Source: CAVXTT01 sp963764685 (GTDB lineage Bacteria > Bacteroidota > Ignavibacteria > Ignavibacteriales > Ignavibacteriaceae). From it: a DNA stretch of 64,000 bases. The notes beneath the pieces are model-generated. The model did not search any database and was not told where the DNA came from. It saw only the letters and a program-made list of their open reading frames with translations. Of the stretch, positions 18,277-28,077 are shown one piece after another (within the stretch, counting starts at the first letter, position 1; each line of letters starts with the position of its first letter). A program made the position numbers and the translations under genes. The stretch lies in assembly GCA_963764685.1 (NCBI GenBank), contig CAVXTT010000001.1, positions 1 to 64,000 of the forward strand. The letters run 5' to 3'.

Positions 18277-20790
18277 TTACTTTATAAGAAGTAATTTCTT
18301 TAGATCGGAAAACCCATTACTAGTTTTCATTCTATAAAAGTATACGCCGCTTACTAAATAATTCATATCGATGTAAATATTATACGCGCCTTTATTTTTT
18401 TCTTCATTTATTATCTGTTTTACTAATTCGCCTGTAACGGAATACAGGTCGATTTTAACTACTGTTTTCTCTGGAATTAAGAATAAAATATTTGTGGCGG
18501 GATTGGCGGGATTAGGATAATTCTGAAACAATAAAAATTCATTTAATGGAGTACTGACTTCAATAATATTGGAATAAGTAAATGAAGAATTATAATCGAT
18601 TATTTTAAGACGGTAGTATACCGTACCGCCGCTTAACTTCTGATCAACAAAATTATAATAATTATTTTTTGTAGAATTACCCGATCCTTCTACAAATCCA
18701 ATAGAATTCCATTGAAGTTTGTCTTGAGATTTTTCTATATAAAAACCAAAGTTATTTAATTCAGTGGCTGTGACCCACGATAAAACCACATTGCTATTTA
18801 AGATATTTCCTTCAAAGGAAATTAGTTCGGCCGGTACATAAGTTGTATCCAGATATCGTAAAATCAACCCCTTAGTTCCAACAGAATAACCGAGTAGGTT
18901 AGTCGGAGCATTAAAACTAGTTAATCCACCAGGGACGTCATTCGTAATTTCAATCCAACTACTGCCATAATCATTTGTTATGTAATACCTATTCCAACCC
19001 ATATCCATCCAATGTCTTGGATCAGGGAAAAAGAAGAAATGTCGGGAACCAATTACTTCATTTACCGGTGTCCAATTCAAGCCATTATTTGTTGTTTTGT
19101 AAAGTGAAGTAACTATGGTAGAATACATTGAAACCCAGCCGGTATCCCGATTCATAAAATAAATATCATCATAGACCGCATATGGGAAATAACTTTGCTG
19201 TATCCAATTACCTCCTCCATCGAAAGTTTGGAAAGTAAATCTGCTTGTAGCCCAGCCATTTAAGGAATCAATAAAATACAAACTTTTGAAGTCATAATTT
19301 CCGGTAAACTGAGTGATCCAATTTTCACCTCTATCTGTAGTTTTAAGAATAATATTGCTACGTATAGCCCAGCCGATTGCCCCGTCAACGAAAAATATTT
19401 TACCCGCCCCTCCCTGTCCCCCATTAGGAACATACCAGGTTGTCCCCCCGTCTGTGGTCTTATAGATTTGATTGCTGCCGATAAATCCGGTGAGACTATC
19501 TAGAAATAACAAATCATTTCCCCCCGGTGCACCGGGTACCGTTGTCCAGGATATCCCTCCATTAGTAGTTTTGTATAATGCCTGAATAGTGGATTGGTTC
19601 CCGCTAATTACAAACCCAACATCGTCACTTGTAAAGGATACATCGGTAAAATTATCATTAAGAAATAGCCTGCTCCAATTATCAAGATTATTCGTTCTTT
19701 TACAAAAATTAAGTGCATGAACCGAATTTACTTCCTCTCCACAAGAAAAACCCGTACCATCATTCAGTAACTGAATGTGCCATTCACTTAAAAGGTAGGC
19801 CCCCACGGGATGAAACCAGCTCTGACCTCTGTTTGTTGTTTTGGCTATACCATATAAATTCTGCACAGAATATCCTGTATCGTTGTCCTTAAATTCTATC
19901 CAATTGGTTGCCGACGAGGTGGGTATATTCGGATTACTTATCCAGGTTGCGCCGGCATCACTGCTGTAAACATTTTTTCCATAAGCTCCTGCTGCTACAA
20001 CGTGCAAGCTATCTATTATATCTATTGTAAATAATGGTTTTGTGTCCCCTGCTTGTAGACGTTGCCAGCTATTTCCGCCATCAGTTGTTTTTAATACTAT
20101 TCCGCTGTCGCAGGGTATCATTCCATACTGTTCATTTATAAAACTCAGTGCCCAGTAATTATAATTAAAACCGGTATTTATATGCAGCCAGCTTAATCCT
20201 CCGTTTGTTGTTTTAAGGAGTGTATTGTTTAAGCCGCAGACCCATCCTAAGGTATCATTAAGCATTTGCACTCCCCAAAGGTCATAACCGGTTCCTACTC
20301 CGCTTGTCACTTGTTGAAATGTATTACCCTCATCTTCAGAGCGGAGAATTAGTCCATCAAATCCAGTAACTAAAACTATTTGTCCATTATAGCTGTGAGT
20401 TTTTAGAAGAAGATTATATATTGGGGTTTCAGAAATTGACCAGTCAATACCACCGTTAGTTGTTTTAATAACTGCACCGCTTTCCCCGCAGGCCCAGCCA
20501 GTATCTTTGTTAATAAAATAAAGCCCGATATATGTTACCCTTGGAACTTTAGGATTAAGTTCTGTCCATATACCGGTAGCGAATGTTACTTTATTTAAGT
20601 TCTTTGTTTTATAACCTGCAGGAAAAACTTCTTCCTTTGGCCTGGTATAGACTTCAACCGGTGGAAAGTTCTTAGGGTCGGTCCTGCGGTAATTATATCT
20701 TTGTTTTTCTGTTCCTGAACCAATATCGGTTAACTGCGCTGTACACAATGATGTTGAAAGGAAACAAATTGCTAGAATTGCGAAACGCAT
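18277..20790 (-). CDS. BNR/YCF48-like repeat surface protein with T9SS sorting domain
   Basis: A large exported beta-propeller protein. About eleven Asp-box/BNR units of the form T-T-x-G-G-x-S-W recur every 45-60 residues through the first 600 residues, as in YCF48-like photosystem-assembly and sialidase-like propellers, but no sialidase catalytic arginine triad can be assigned. A fibronectin-like segment (A-T-E-L-N-N-F-G-F-Y-I-E) and a T9SS sorting domain (N-Y-P-N-P-A-N-P) follow. I chose the ATG at 20790 because it begins a classical signal peptide ending C-T-A-Q; an ATG at 20856 would add 22 residues before it. Confidence 0.78.
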   Translation of the reverse strand: MRFAILAICFLSTSLCTAQLTDIGSGTEKQRYNYRRTDPKNFPPVEVYTRPKEEVFPAGYKTKNLNKVTFATGIWTELNPKVPRVTYIGLYFINKDTGWACGESGAVIKTTNGGIDWSISETPIYNLLLKTHSYNGQIVLVTGFDGLILRSEDEGNTFQQVTSGVGTGYDLWGVQMLNDTLGWVCGLNNTLLKTTNGGLSWLHINTGFNYNYWALSFINEQYGMIPCDSGIVLKTTDGGNSWQRLQAGDTKPLFTIDIIDSLHVVAAGAYGKNVYSSDAGATWISNPNIPTSSATNWIEFKDNDTGYSVQNLYGIAKTTNRGQSWFHPVGAYLLSEWHIQLLNDGTGFSCGEEVNSVHALNFCKRTNNLDNWSRLFLNDNFTDVSFTSDDVGFVISGNQSTIQALYKTTNGGISWTTVPGAPGGNDLLFLDSLTGFIGSNQIYKTTDGGTTWYVPNGGQGGAGKIFFVDGAIGWAIRSNIILKTTDRGENWITQFTGNYDFKSLYFIDSLNGWATSRFTFQTFDGGGNWIQQSYFPYAVYDDIYFMNRDTGWVSMYSTIVTSLYKTTNNGLNWTPVNEVIGSRHFFFFPDPRHWMDMGWNRYYITNDYGSSWIEITNDVPGGLTSFNAPTNLLGYSVGTKGLILRYLDTTYVPAELISFEGNILNSNVVLSWVTATELNNFGFYIEKSQDKLQWNSIGFVEGSGNSTKNNYYNFVDQKLSGGTVYYRLKIIDYNSSFTYSNIIEVSTPLNEFLLFQNYPNPANPATNILFLIPEKTVVKIDLYSVTGELVKQIINEEKNKGAYNIYIDMNYLVSGVYFYRMKTSNGFSDLKKLLLIK

Positions 20791-21093
20791 TGCGATGCGC
20801 GGTTCTAAAAAGTAGATATAAACAAAGAGAGGGAGTCGTGTTATATGTTGAAACATAGTTTAATTCCCAACTAAACAATAGAAAATTAGATAAAGGTATT
20901 ATCAAATCCAATATTAGTGGGTTAAATTATTTGAAATGTCAGTATGTAAAACTGCATAGAAATACTGTTATCTGTTCTTAATCAACTATTCATATTCGTC
21001 AAGTGCTTACTATCAGTTAGTTTTTATCCGCATTCTCAAAATGACAATACTTAGAGTTCATCTTCTGACAAAACACTGACAAAACATTTCCCT

Positions 21094-21137
21094 CTAACCC
21101 CTACACAACTCCTACTATCTCCCTACTAAATCACTAT
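21094..21137. repeat. 11-bp-phased degenerate repeat
   Basis: Four consecutive 11-base units of the type YAACYCCTACT (TAACCCCTACA, CAACTCCTACT, ATCTCCCTACT and a diverged fourth). The remainder of the roughly 500-base gap between the surface-protein gene and ccmF shows no gene. Confidence 0.5.
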
Positions 21138-21373
21138 TATAGAGTTACCGGAATAAGGATATTATACAAGAGCTAAAGGGACTTGGCAGGGGATGTGAAA
21201 AGCTTAGAATAAAGTGTTTTGTCTTTGGTTTCTAAATTTTTTCATTTTACACTGCAAAAATGATTCTGGCGATATGTTAGTAGAAAGTTTTAAAAATGGA
21301 GGTCCAGAGGAGCGAAACGTTAGGGGGATAAAATAAGAATAATATTCTCAGGCAGAGTTGCTGGAACTGGAAA

Positions 21374-21399
21374 TGCCGGCCGACAAATGTCAGCCGGCT
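21374..21399 (-). terminator. hairpin after ccmF
   Basis: GCCGGC-tgac-att-tgtc-GGCCGGC type stem just after the ccmF stop. It lacks a clean T-run, so it may be a processing or Rho-assisted end rather than a simple terminator. Confidence 0.45.
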
Positions 21400-21405
21400 T
21401 AATAT

Positions 21406-23802
21406 TTATCGTGCAGAGTCTTTTAATCTCCTTGCTACCGCAACAAAAAATCCCACTACCATAACCAGTACACCTGACCACACCAGGTTAATGAACGGTT
21501 TTACGCTTGCAGTAATGGTAAGGACTTCTTTATTCTGTTTTTCAGAATGCCCTGGTTCTTCAGCACCGGTTATATTTAAATTTATTTTACCGGAAGCATC
21601 AAGATTCTCAAGCGCAATGGTCATATTGTTTTCAGTTAAGGTGAAAGATGTCATTTCTCTTTGACCGTTAACACTTTTCATAGCTACGACAGCACCCTTT
21701 TTTTCACCATTAACATCAACGGTAAGACTAACACCGATCTCAAAATCCTTGCCTGCCATCATTATTTCCCTGAAATCAGGAGGAAGGTTAAAATCATTAA
21801 AAGTTATTTTTACCCCTTCAATTTCCTTTGTCTCCCCCTTGCTTATAGTAACCTGTGTACCTTCGTGATTATGATTCCCTTCATCATAACCAAGAGGAGA
21901 TACATAAATATCCTTAGTAGCCATAGTTAAAATAGAGGGTTCTCTCATCAGACCATTGTTAAAATCGCTGATGTACATTACAGGTGCAACATTGTAGCTC
22001 TTACCTTCTTTTTCCAATTTAAGATTAAAGGCATATTTGGTGTTATTTGCAATTGGATGGTAACCGGTAAATGTTATCATATACCCGAAGGCTTCTTTCG
22101 GTACATTCTTTTCCAGTTCAAGATCAGTTTGTTTACTGTATGCTGCAGAACCAATAACTCCAAGTATAAAAAGTGCAATCCCGGTATGGGCAACATATGC
22201 ACCGAGCATCTTCATATTTCCTTTAATGATCTTCAACGCTATTTCTATGTTTACAACAAGGGTAAAGGAAGCAGAGAGAGTAAGGAGGATCATCATTATA
22301 TCTGTAATTCCTCCAAAAATAATTACCATTGCAGTAATCAATACTGAGACGGCAGCCGACAGGAAAGATTTTTTCAGCAGCTCCTGTCCGGCTGTGCTCT
22401 TCCACTTTAAGAGAAGACTAATACCGTTAAGGAATCCGATAATTATTGCAAGCGGTACGTGCATTTCATTGTAAAAAAATGTATCAACAGAATTACCGAA
22501 TAACGGAGCTGAAGTACCGATGAGGATTATAATGGCAGATGCACTTAATGCAATAGCCGCAGTAAATAATGCAAGGTCTCGGGAAAGAATACCTTCTTCG
22601 GACACAATAGCTTCATTCAGATATTTCCATCTGTAAACCAACATTCCAAGCCCAAGAAAGATAAACGTCCCGATAAATATTACCAGGAAGAGATAAACTA
22701 TCATTCCGGGATCTACAAATGAATGGACAGATGCATCTCCCAGCACTCCGCTTCGTGTCAGAAATGTACTGTAGAGGACAAGAATATAAGTAAGCATACA
22801 AAGGATAAGATTCATCTTTGCATATTTACCAATGCCCCCTTTTGCCTGTGATTTTCTTTGGACTAGCATTGTATGAATTGAAGCAACACCTACCAGCCAG
22901 GGAATTAAACTTGAGTTTTCAACAGGATCCCACGCCCAGTAACCTCCCCAGCCGAGCATTTCGTAAGCCCAGTAACCGCCAAGCATTATTCCTAGACCTA
23001 AAATACCGGCACCGGCTAAGAACCCACGGCATTGACTGTCTTACCCAATCCTTGTAATCATTTTTAATCAGTGCTGCAACTGCAAATGCAAAAGGAACCG
23101 TTGCCATAGAGAACCCTGTAAATAAGATCGGGGGATGTATCTGCATCCAGAAATTAATTAGCTGAGGATTCAATCCCTTACCATTTATAATAAAATTGTT
23201 TACTGAAATTCCTGCCGAGGCAAGTGACCCAGCAAGTTCCTTTGTCATCTTAATAAAATTCTGTCCCGCTCTGGGGATCACTGAACATAAACGACTGCAA
23301 AAAGGATAATCCCATATATTCAGGATTTATACTTTTGGTTCCCAGGAAAACAGCTTCTGTCCAGATATATTCAAAGGGATTCTTAAATAACGGCGAAACC
23401 ATTACCAGCAGAAAGGTGGTTGAAAGTGAAAATACCGCCATAACCCTTGGTTCAAGGTCTCCTCTTTTGGAAGTATATGACTGAAGGAAGATACCGACAA
23501 CGGCTGTTAATAGCAGCCACAGCATAAAACTTCCTTCCTGTCCCCCCCAGAAGGTAGCAAACAGAAGTCCTGTAGGTAAGATCAGTGCTTGAGTAATTGT
23601 AAACATATTTATACTGGTATTGATGAGTGAGTATAAAATACCACAATATTGCTGATGCAATTATTACCAGCATTGCCATTGAGTGATAAGCGATCCTGCC
23701 GTAGGTAAGTGAATTTTTATAACCCCTTATGTTATAATAATACATTATCATTGCAAAAAAACTGCTTGCCAGTGCAAGCAGCAGAACTATACTGCCGATC
23801 AT
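21406..23802 (-). CDS. ccmF: CcmF haem lyase subunit, frameshifted in this sequence
   Basis: Cytochrome c maturation protein CcmF: a roughly 800-residue multi-spanning protein that attaches haem to apocytochrome CXXCH motifs. The tryptophan-rich W-G-G-Y-W-A-W-D-P-V-E-N motif is intact, as are F-W-G-G-Q-E-G-S and H-P-P-I-L-F. The frame is broken three times by one extra base, near 23575, 23266 (GGG for GG) and 23023 (GGG for GG); removing them restores a continuous protein. Two of three lie in G-runs, so sequencing error is likelier than decay. It is the last gene of the ccmA-F series. A C-terminal periplasmic region and final membrane helix are intact. Confidence 0.88.
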
Positions 23803-23847
23803 TGTTACCTCAAAAAATCAAATTTAGAAAAGGAGCGGGGGTTTATC

Positions 23848-24237
23848 TCAGACGCCGGATGTTTTAACCTGCTGTTGTTCATACTTGCTTGGACATTTGG
23901 TTAGTATGTCCTTCGCGTGAAATTTACCATCTTTATATTGCCCGGTAACAACAACACTTACAGCAGATTCAAAATTATTAGGAATAGTACCGTTGTAAAC
24001 TACTTTCATCTGATTACCGGAATTATCAGCCATATAAAAGCTGAAGGTCCTGTTTGCTTTATCTATCTCATAACTTTTCTCTTTTACCCAGCTTCCGGTA
24101 GCCTTACATACTTTACCTTTTTCTTTAACCACCTGGAAATCATTAACATATTGAATATTGCTTTGGGTAAAAAGATATATCATCAGAGCAAGAAATACAG
24201 TTACAATAACTCCGCCAAAGATATATTTACTTTTCAT
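23848..24237 (-). CDS. ccmE: CcmE haem chaperone, CX3Y type
   Basis: A 129-residue periplasmic haem chaperone with one N-terminal membrane helix (about 7-25) and the OB-fold barrel of CcmE. In the classical protein a histidine in an H-x-x-x-Y motif binds haem covalently; here the motif is C-P-S-K-Y (Cys near residue 115), the CX3Y variant known from Ccm systems that lack CcmH and CcmG. The ATG at 24237 overlaps the end of ccmD by 11 bases; a TTG one codon earlier is also open. It receives haem from CcmC and passes it to CcmF. Confidence 0.9.
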   Translation of the reverse strand: MKSKYIFGGVIVTVFLALMIYLFTQSNIQYVNDFQVVKEKGKVCKATGSWVKEKSYEIDKANRTFSFYMADNSGNQMKVVYNGTIPNNFESAVSVVVTGQYKDGKFHAKDILTKCPSKYEQQQVKTSGV

Positions 24238-24385
24238 CAACTTTCTCCGTTAATTCTTTTTCAACATTTTTAATTCTTTTATCCAAATTCAGCAGATAGA
24301 GGAAAATCCCTGTCCAAACTATCAAGACTATTATTAATACTATGTAAATTGCATTACTTTGAAGAAACTGGTATAGTCCGTCCAA
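24227..24385 (-). CDS. ccmD: CcmD-like small membrane protein
   Basis: A 52-residue protein, easily missed because it is short and starts with TTG. It has one membrane helix (about residues 13-31) followed by a basic, charged tail with L-D-K-R-I-K-N-V-E-K-E-L, the usual shape of CcmD, which helps release haem-loaded CcmE from CcmC. It starts 2 bases after the ccmC stop and overlaps ccmE by 11 bases, the expected position. Assignment rests on size, topology and context as much as on sequence. Confidence 0.75.
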   Translation of the reverse strand: MDGLYQFLQSNAIYIVLIIVLIVWTGIFLYLLNLDKRIKNVEKELTEKVDEK

Positions 24386-24387
24386 GT

Positions 24388-25094
24388 CTAACCTCTTATA
24401 TAAGATTTGTTTAATTTATCTCTATAAATTATTGATTTATAACCAATATTCCACATCCAAAAATAGAGTATTGTAAAAGCTGTAAGTGAGAGAAAAAATA
24501 TAAGCTGCATATTCGAATTCATCTTAAAATCGACTACAGGACCTGCATTTGTATCATCTGCCGAACCGGGATGCAGTCCGCTCATTATTCTCGGCATAAT
24601 AAAGATAAAGAACGGCACGGTAATAAAAGCAATTATTGAATAAACTGCATGACAAGAGTTGCTTTTTTCTCTTCAGATTCTATTGAAGATCTAAGTGCAA
24701 ACCAGGCTCCATATATAAGAAGCAAAGCAAAAATACTTGTCTGCCTTGGATCCCAGCTCCAGAAAGAGCCCCAGGCAAATTTAGCCCATACCGAACCGGT
24801 AACTGTAGCCAGGATACAGAATATTATTCCAAGCTGGGCAGCAGCATATGATTTGGCATCATCATCAAGGTTTTTCTTAACCAGGTATTTAACACTGTAA
24901 ATGGTTGACATCAGAAATGCTATAACTGTAAGCCAGGATGTAGGCACATGAAAGAATATAATTTTAGCATTTTCTTCAAGTCCTTTGATTAAAGGAAACT
25001 CATACCAATGAACCGGATTCCCGACTATGGGAAAGGCTATTCCCGCCACAGAAACGAATGACATTAGCAAAAAAAGAGCGATTTTCCAGACCAT
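24388..25094 (-). CDS. ccmC: CcmC haem-handling protein, frameshifted
   Basis: A membrane protein of about 235 residues that presents haem to CcmE. The W-G-S-F-W-S-W-D-P-R-Q-T motif and flanking histidines (H-V-P-T-S-W and G-N-P-V-H-W) are present in the N-terminal part; the last two membrane helices are in another frame. The break is near 24648, where ATGCAG most likely stands for ATGGCAG, one base missing; restoring it joins the parts. The single-base loss in a G pair suggests sequencing error. It lies between ccmB and ccmD. Confidence 0.88.
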
Positions 25095-25121
25095 ATTAAT
25101 ACTTTTTATTTATTAACATTA

Positions 25122-25784
25122 TTAATCTTTCCAGATAAAATCAAATAACATATAAGAAGCTGAGATCATAATTATATCATAACTTGCAACTATTGCCAAC
25201 TCAAAAATAGATTCTTCAATTGTTGTGCCATCCATCGAAAACTGAGTCAGTTTCACAGATGTTAAAATTAACGGCAGTAAGATAGGAAAAGACAGCACAG
25301 GATATAATGTCCCCTTGGCTCCGGCTTTTGAAATTATAGCTGCAATTATAGTTGATGAAATTGCCAATCCTATATTACCCAGTAAATATGTGAGCAGAAA
25401 CAGGACATAATTTTGTACTACAAAGGATTCGAAAAGTGCCGCATAAAGTAAGGAAATTATTGTATTCATCGAGAATACTAGAATAAGATTAAAGAGAAGC
25501 TTTCCTGTAAATACTGTCGTAGGGGAGGCAATCAGCTGCAGGGTAAGTGTAGTGCCTCTTTCCTCCTCCGAAACAAATGCCCTGGCTAAGCCAGACATAG
25601 CAGTAAAAAATATAACCACCCAGTACAGCCCGCCTGTTAGATCAGCGCTTATATTTTCATTCCCTACAGAAAAGAGAATAACACTGATTGCTACAATGAT
25701 AAACATCGCCAGCGCATTAACTGCATAGCGCGTCCTCATCTCAGAGTTAAAATCCTTTAGGAAAAGTGACAGGGCTTTAGACAT
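25122..25784 (-). CDS. ccmB: CcmB, membrane subunit of the haem-maturation ABC transporter
   Basis: A 220-residue protein with about six membrane helices and the conserved cytoplasmic E-E-E-R-G-T sequence near residues 76-81. With CcmA and CcmC it forms the ATP-driven complex that frees haem-loaded CcmE. The reading frame is intact. The gene starts one base after the ccmA stop and is followed by ccmC after 27 bases. Confidence 0.92.
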   Translation of the reverse strand: MSKALSLFLKDFNSEMRTRYAVNALAMFIIVAISVILFSVGNENISADLTGGLYWVVIFFTAMSGLARAFVSEEERGTTLTLQLIASPTTVFTGKLLFNLILVFSMNTIISLLYAALFESFVVQNYVLFLLTYLLGNIGLAISSTIIAAIISKAGAKGTLYPVLSFPILLPLILTSVKLTQFSMDGTTIEESIFELAIVASYDIIMISASYMLFDFIWKD

Positions 25785-25785
25785 A

Positions 25786-26420
25786 TCAGTTCTTATAATT
25801 TTCCAGATAAATTATACTGCTGCATACTGCAAGATCTGCCTGCTCATTAGATGCAATTATCACAATTGATGATTCTGCTTCCTTTCTGATAAGGGTGTAA
25901 ACTTTTTCTTTCCCTTCGTTATCCAGGTTTGAAGTAGGTTCATCAAGAATTATAATCCCACGGAGAATGAATTAAAGCAAAGATAAATTTCAGACGCTGC
26001 TTCATTCCGGAGGAATATGTTTTTACAAGATCATTTCTCCTGCCGGAAAGAAGAAACAATGTCAAGCAGATATTCAGCCTTCTCTTTGTTAAACTGAATC
26101 CCCCTGATATTTGAAAAATGGAGAAGATTTTCAAGAGCGGAAAATTCATCATAAAGAACCAGGTAGGGAGAAACAAATCCAATGTGATTATGCAGGTCCT
26201 CAGATTTAATATCTTTGCCTCCTGAAGTATGTACAATTTTCCCTGATGAGGGAGAATTAAGTCCTGCGATTATTTTAACAAGTGTTGATTTACCCGAACC
26301 ATTAGCTCCGGCAATACCATAAGTACCCGGTGTACTGAAATTAAAATTCAGATCCCTGAATATCAGCCGCCTGCCGAAATACTTATGCAGGGCAAGAGAT
26401 TTTACCGAGTAATCAGTCAT
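25786..26420 (-). CDS. ccmA: CcmA, ATPase of the haem-maturation transporter, frameshifted
   Basis: An ABC ATPase of about 210 residues. Walker A is G-A-N-G-S-G-K-S-T, the signature is Y-S-S-G-M-K-Q-R and Walker B with D-loop is I-I-I-L-D-E-P-T-S-N-L-D. The three motifs lie in different frames: one extra C near 26044 (TTCCGGC for TTCGGC) and one extra G near 25960 break it. Corrected, the protein ends at 25786, one base before ccmB. The start overlaps the upstream metallopeptidase gene by 8 bases. All catalytic motifs being intact argues for sequencing error. Confidence 0.87.
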
Positions 26421-28073
26421 TAAATATTGCGAGCTTTCCTTTTATTATATCATCACCGGATTTGATAACATAAATGTAAACGCCGGTGTGAAGTTTCGCC
26501 TGGGTGCCGAGATCCCATTCCACACCAAGAAAACGACTGGAGTTTACCTTGGTAACAATCGGCTGATAGCTGTTACTGTAAACAAGCTCCATTCCTATAC
26601 TAAATACAGAAAGCTCTACTGTCCCCGTCACTGCATTTTTTACAGGAATAAATATAGCGGAACCTGTCTGGTAAGTTCTGCTGTAATAGAACGGAGCAGG
26701 AAATGGAAAGTCCGCACTTATTTCATTGTTAAGGCCATCTTTAACTATAAGATTATTCAATATTTCTGTTGTCTGCCAGAAGTTAGGTTTGGCCGTAGTA
26801 AAGGACATATAGTACTCATCAGTCAGTTTAACAGATCCCGGGCTTTCATAATTAAATAAACTATATGTAAACGGCTGATCGGAACCGGGTATAGTTAATG
26901 CCGAGCGGATATCGCCATTTGAAATGACGGCTGCCAATGTATCAATCCCATTCTTAAAAAAAAGATAGCAGTTGCCTGCCGGTCTTGAGTTTGCATTGAC
27001 AACAGACTCCGGGGGAGTGAAAATTAATTACCTGTAATGGTCTGACCAGGGGATAATTCTCCGCTTCTTCAAAATACTGCTCTTCTGCACGGTGTTTTGT
27101 AAAGAATGTCCAGACGCCAAAAGTAGCATACTCAGCCTGGAATGATGATCCCCTTTCAAGCAGCGCCTGGTTTATTGCATTAAGGGCTGTATCGACAATC
27201 ATCAATTCCCAGATATGTCTGAGCAGATTATGATCGAATCTGTCCTGCAGGAATAAATTAATGATCGCAATGTTGTAACCGTTCTGCTGGGTGATGCAAA
27301 GTTGAGTATTCTGGAAATAGTTGTTCATATAAGCATAATAATCATTGATACTGTCGTAAACGAATTCTTCCATAGCAGTTGATGATAATTCATAGTAATA
27401 AAGATCTGAGCCGCGGTATACATAATTTCCCATCTGGATTGCATGATGAAGTTCGTGAGCTACCGTAACCCTGGCTCCATTTACACCCGGACTATAAAAT
27501 CCCAGGTAATCATCATCTATAACTATAAATGAAGTAAATGTATTTGATCCTGGTGTAACCTCAACTTCAGGTTCAGTATATCCGTAATAAATTATGTTTG
27601 CTATATACACATCATACAAATTATCGCCTCCCGCTCCCTTATCAGAAGGGGGTGCAGGATATCCTAGATAATTGACCTCAAAATTATATGCTGAATCAAG
27701 GGCCTGGGCGGCAAGCAGTGCATTTTCATCGGAGCTCAGATTTGTCTGATACCTGGGAGTCTCTGTACCTGAGGCATTATAATGCACTCTGAAATGTCCT
27801 CCAGGGGATATTATACTGTTGGTTCTGGGGATTCTGTCAAACAAAGTCTTTAAGAGCTGCTGCTGCCCTGAATTGAATTTATCTATATTGTGTTTTACAC
27901 TATTAACTAATCCGAATGCACATTTATGCTGTTCCGGCTGATCTGATTGACTGACCTGATGATCCTTTAATGTGGGAATAAAGCTGGAATAAAGAATCCG
28001 TGTTCAGATCTTTGTTCTGCGGAAAGGATAAAGCGAACGGGATAATAATAAAGGCTAAGATTTTTTTTGTCAT
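26413..28073 (-). CDS. exported zinc metallopeptidase-like protein, frameshifted
   Basis: A secreted protein of about 550 residues with a signal peptide (about 1-17), a catalytic-type H-E-L-H-H zinc motif in V-T-V-A-H-E-L-H-H-A-I-Q, and a downstream glutamate in A-M-E-E-F that could be the third ligand. This resembles the MXAN_6640-type putative metalloproteases. The end (G-V-Y-I-Y-V-I-K-S-G-D) looks like a T9SS sorting domain. Two frame breaks occur, near 27920-27960 and near 27010 (one extra C or G in a C/G run). The ccmA gene overlaps its stop; whether it serves cytochrome maturation is unknown. Confidence 0.65.
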
Positions 28074-28077
28074 ATAA

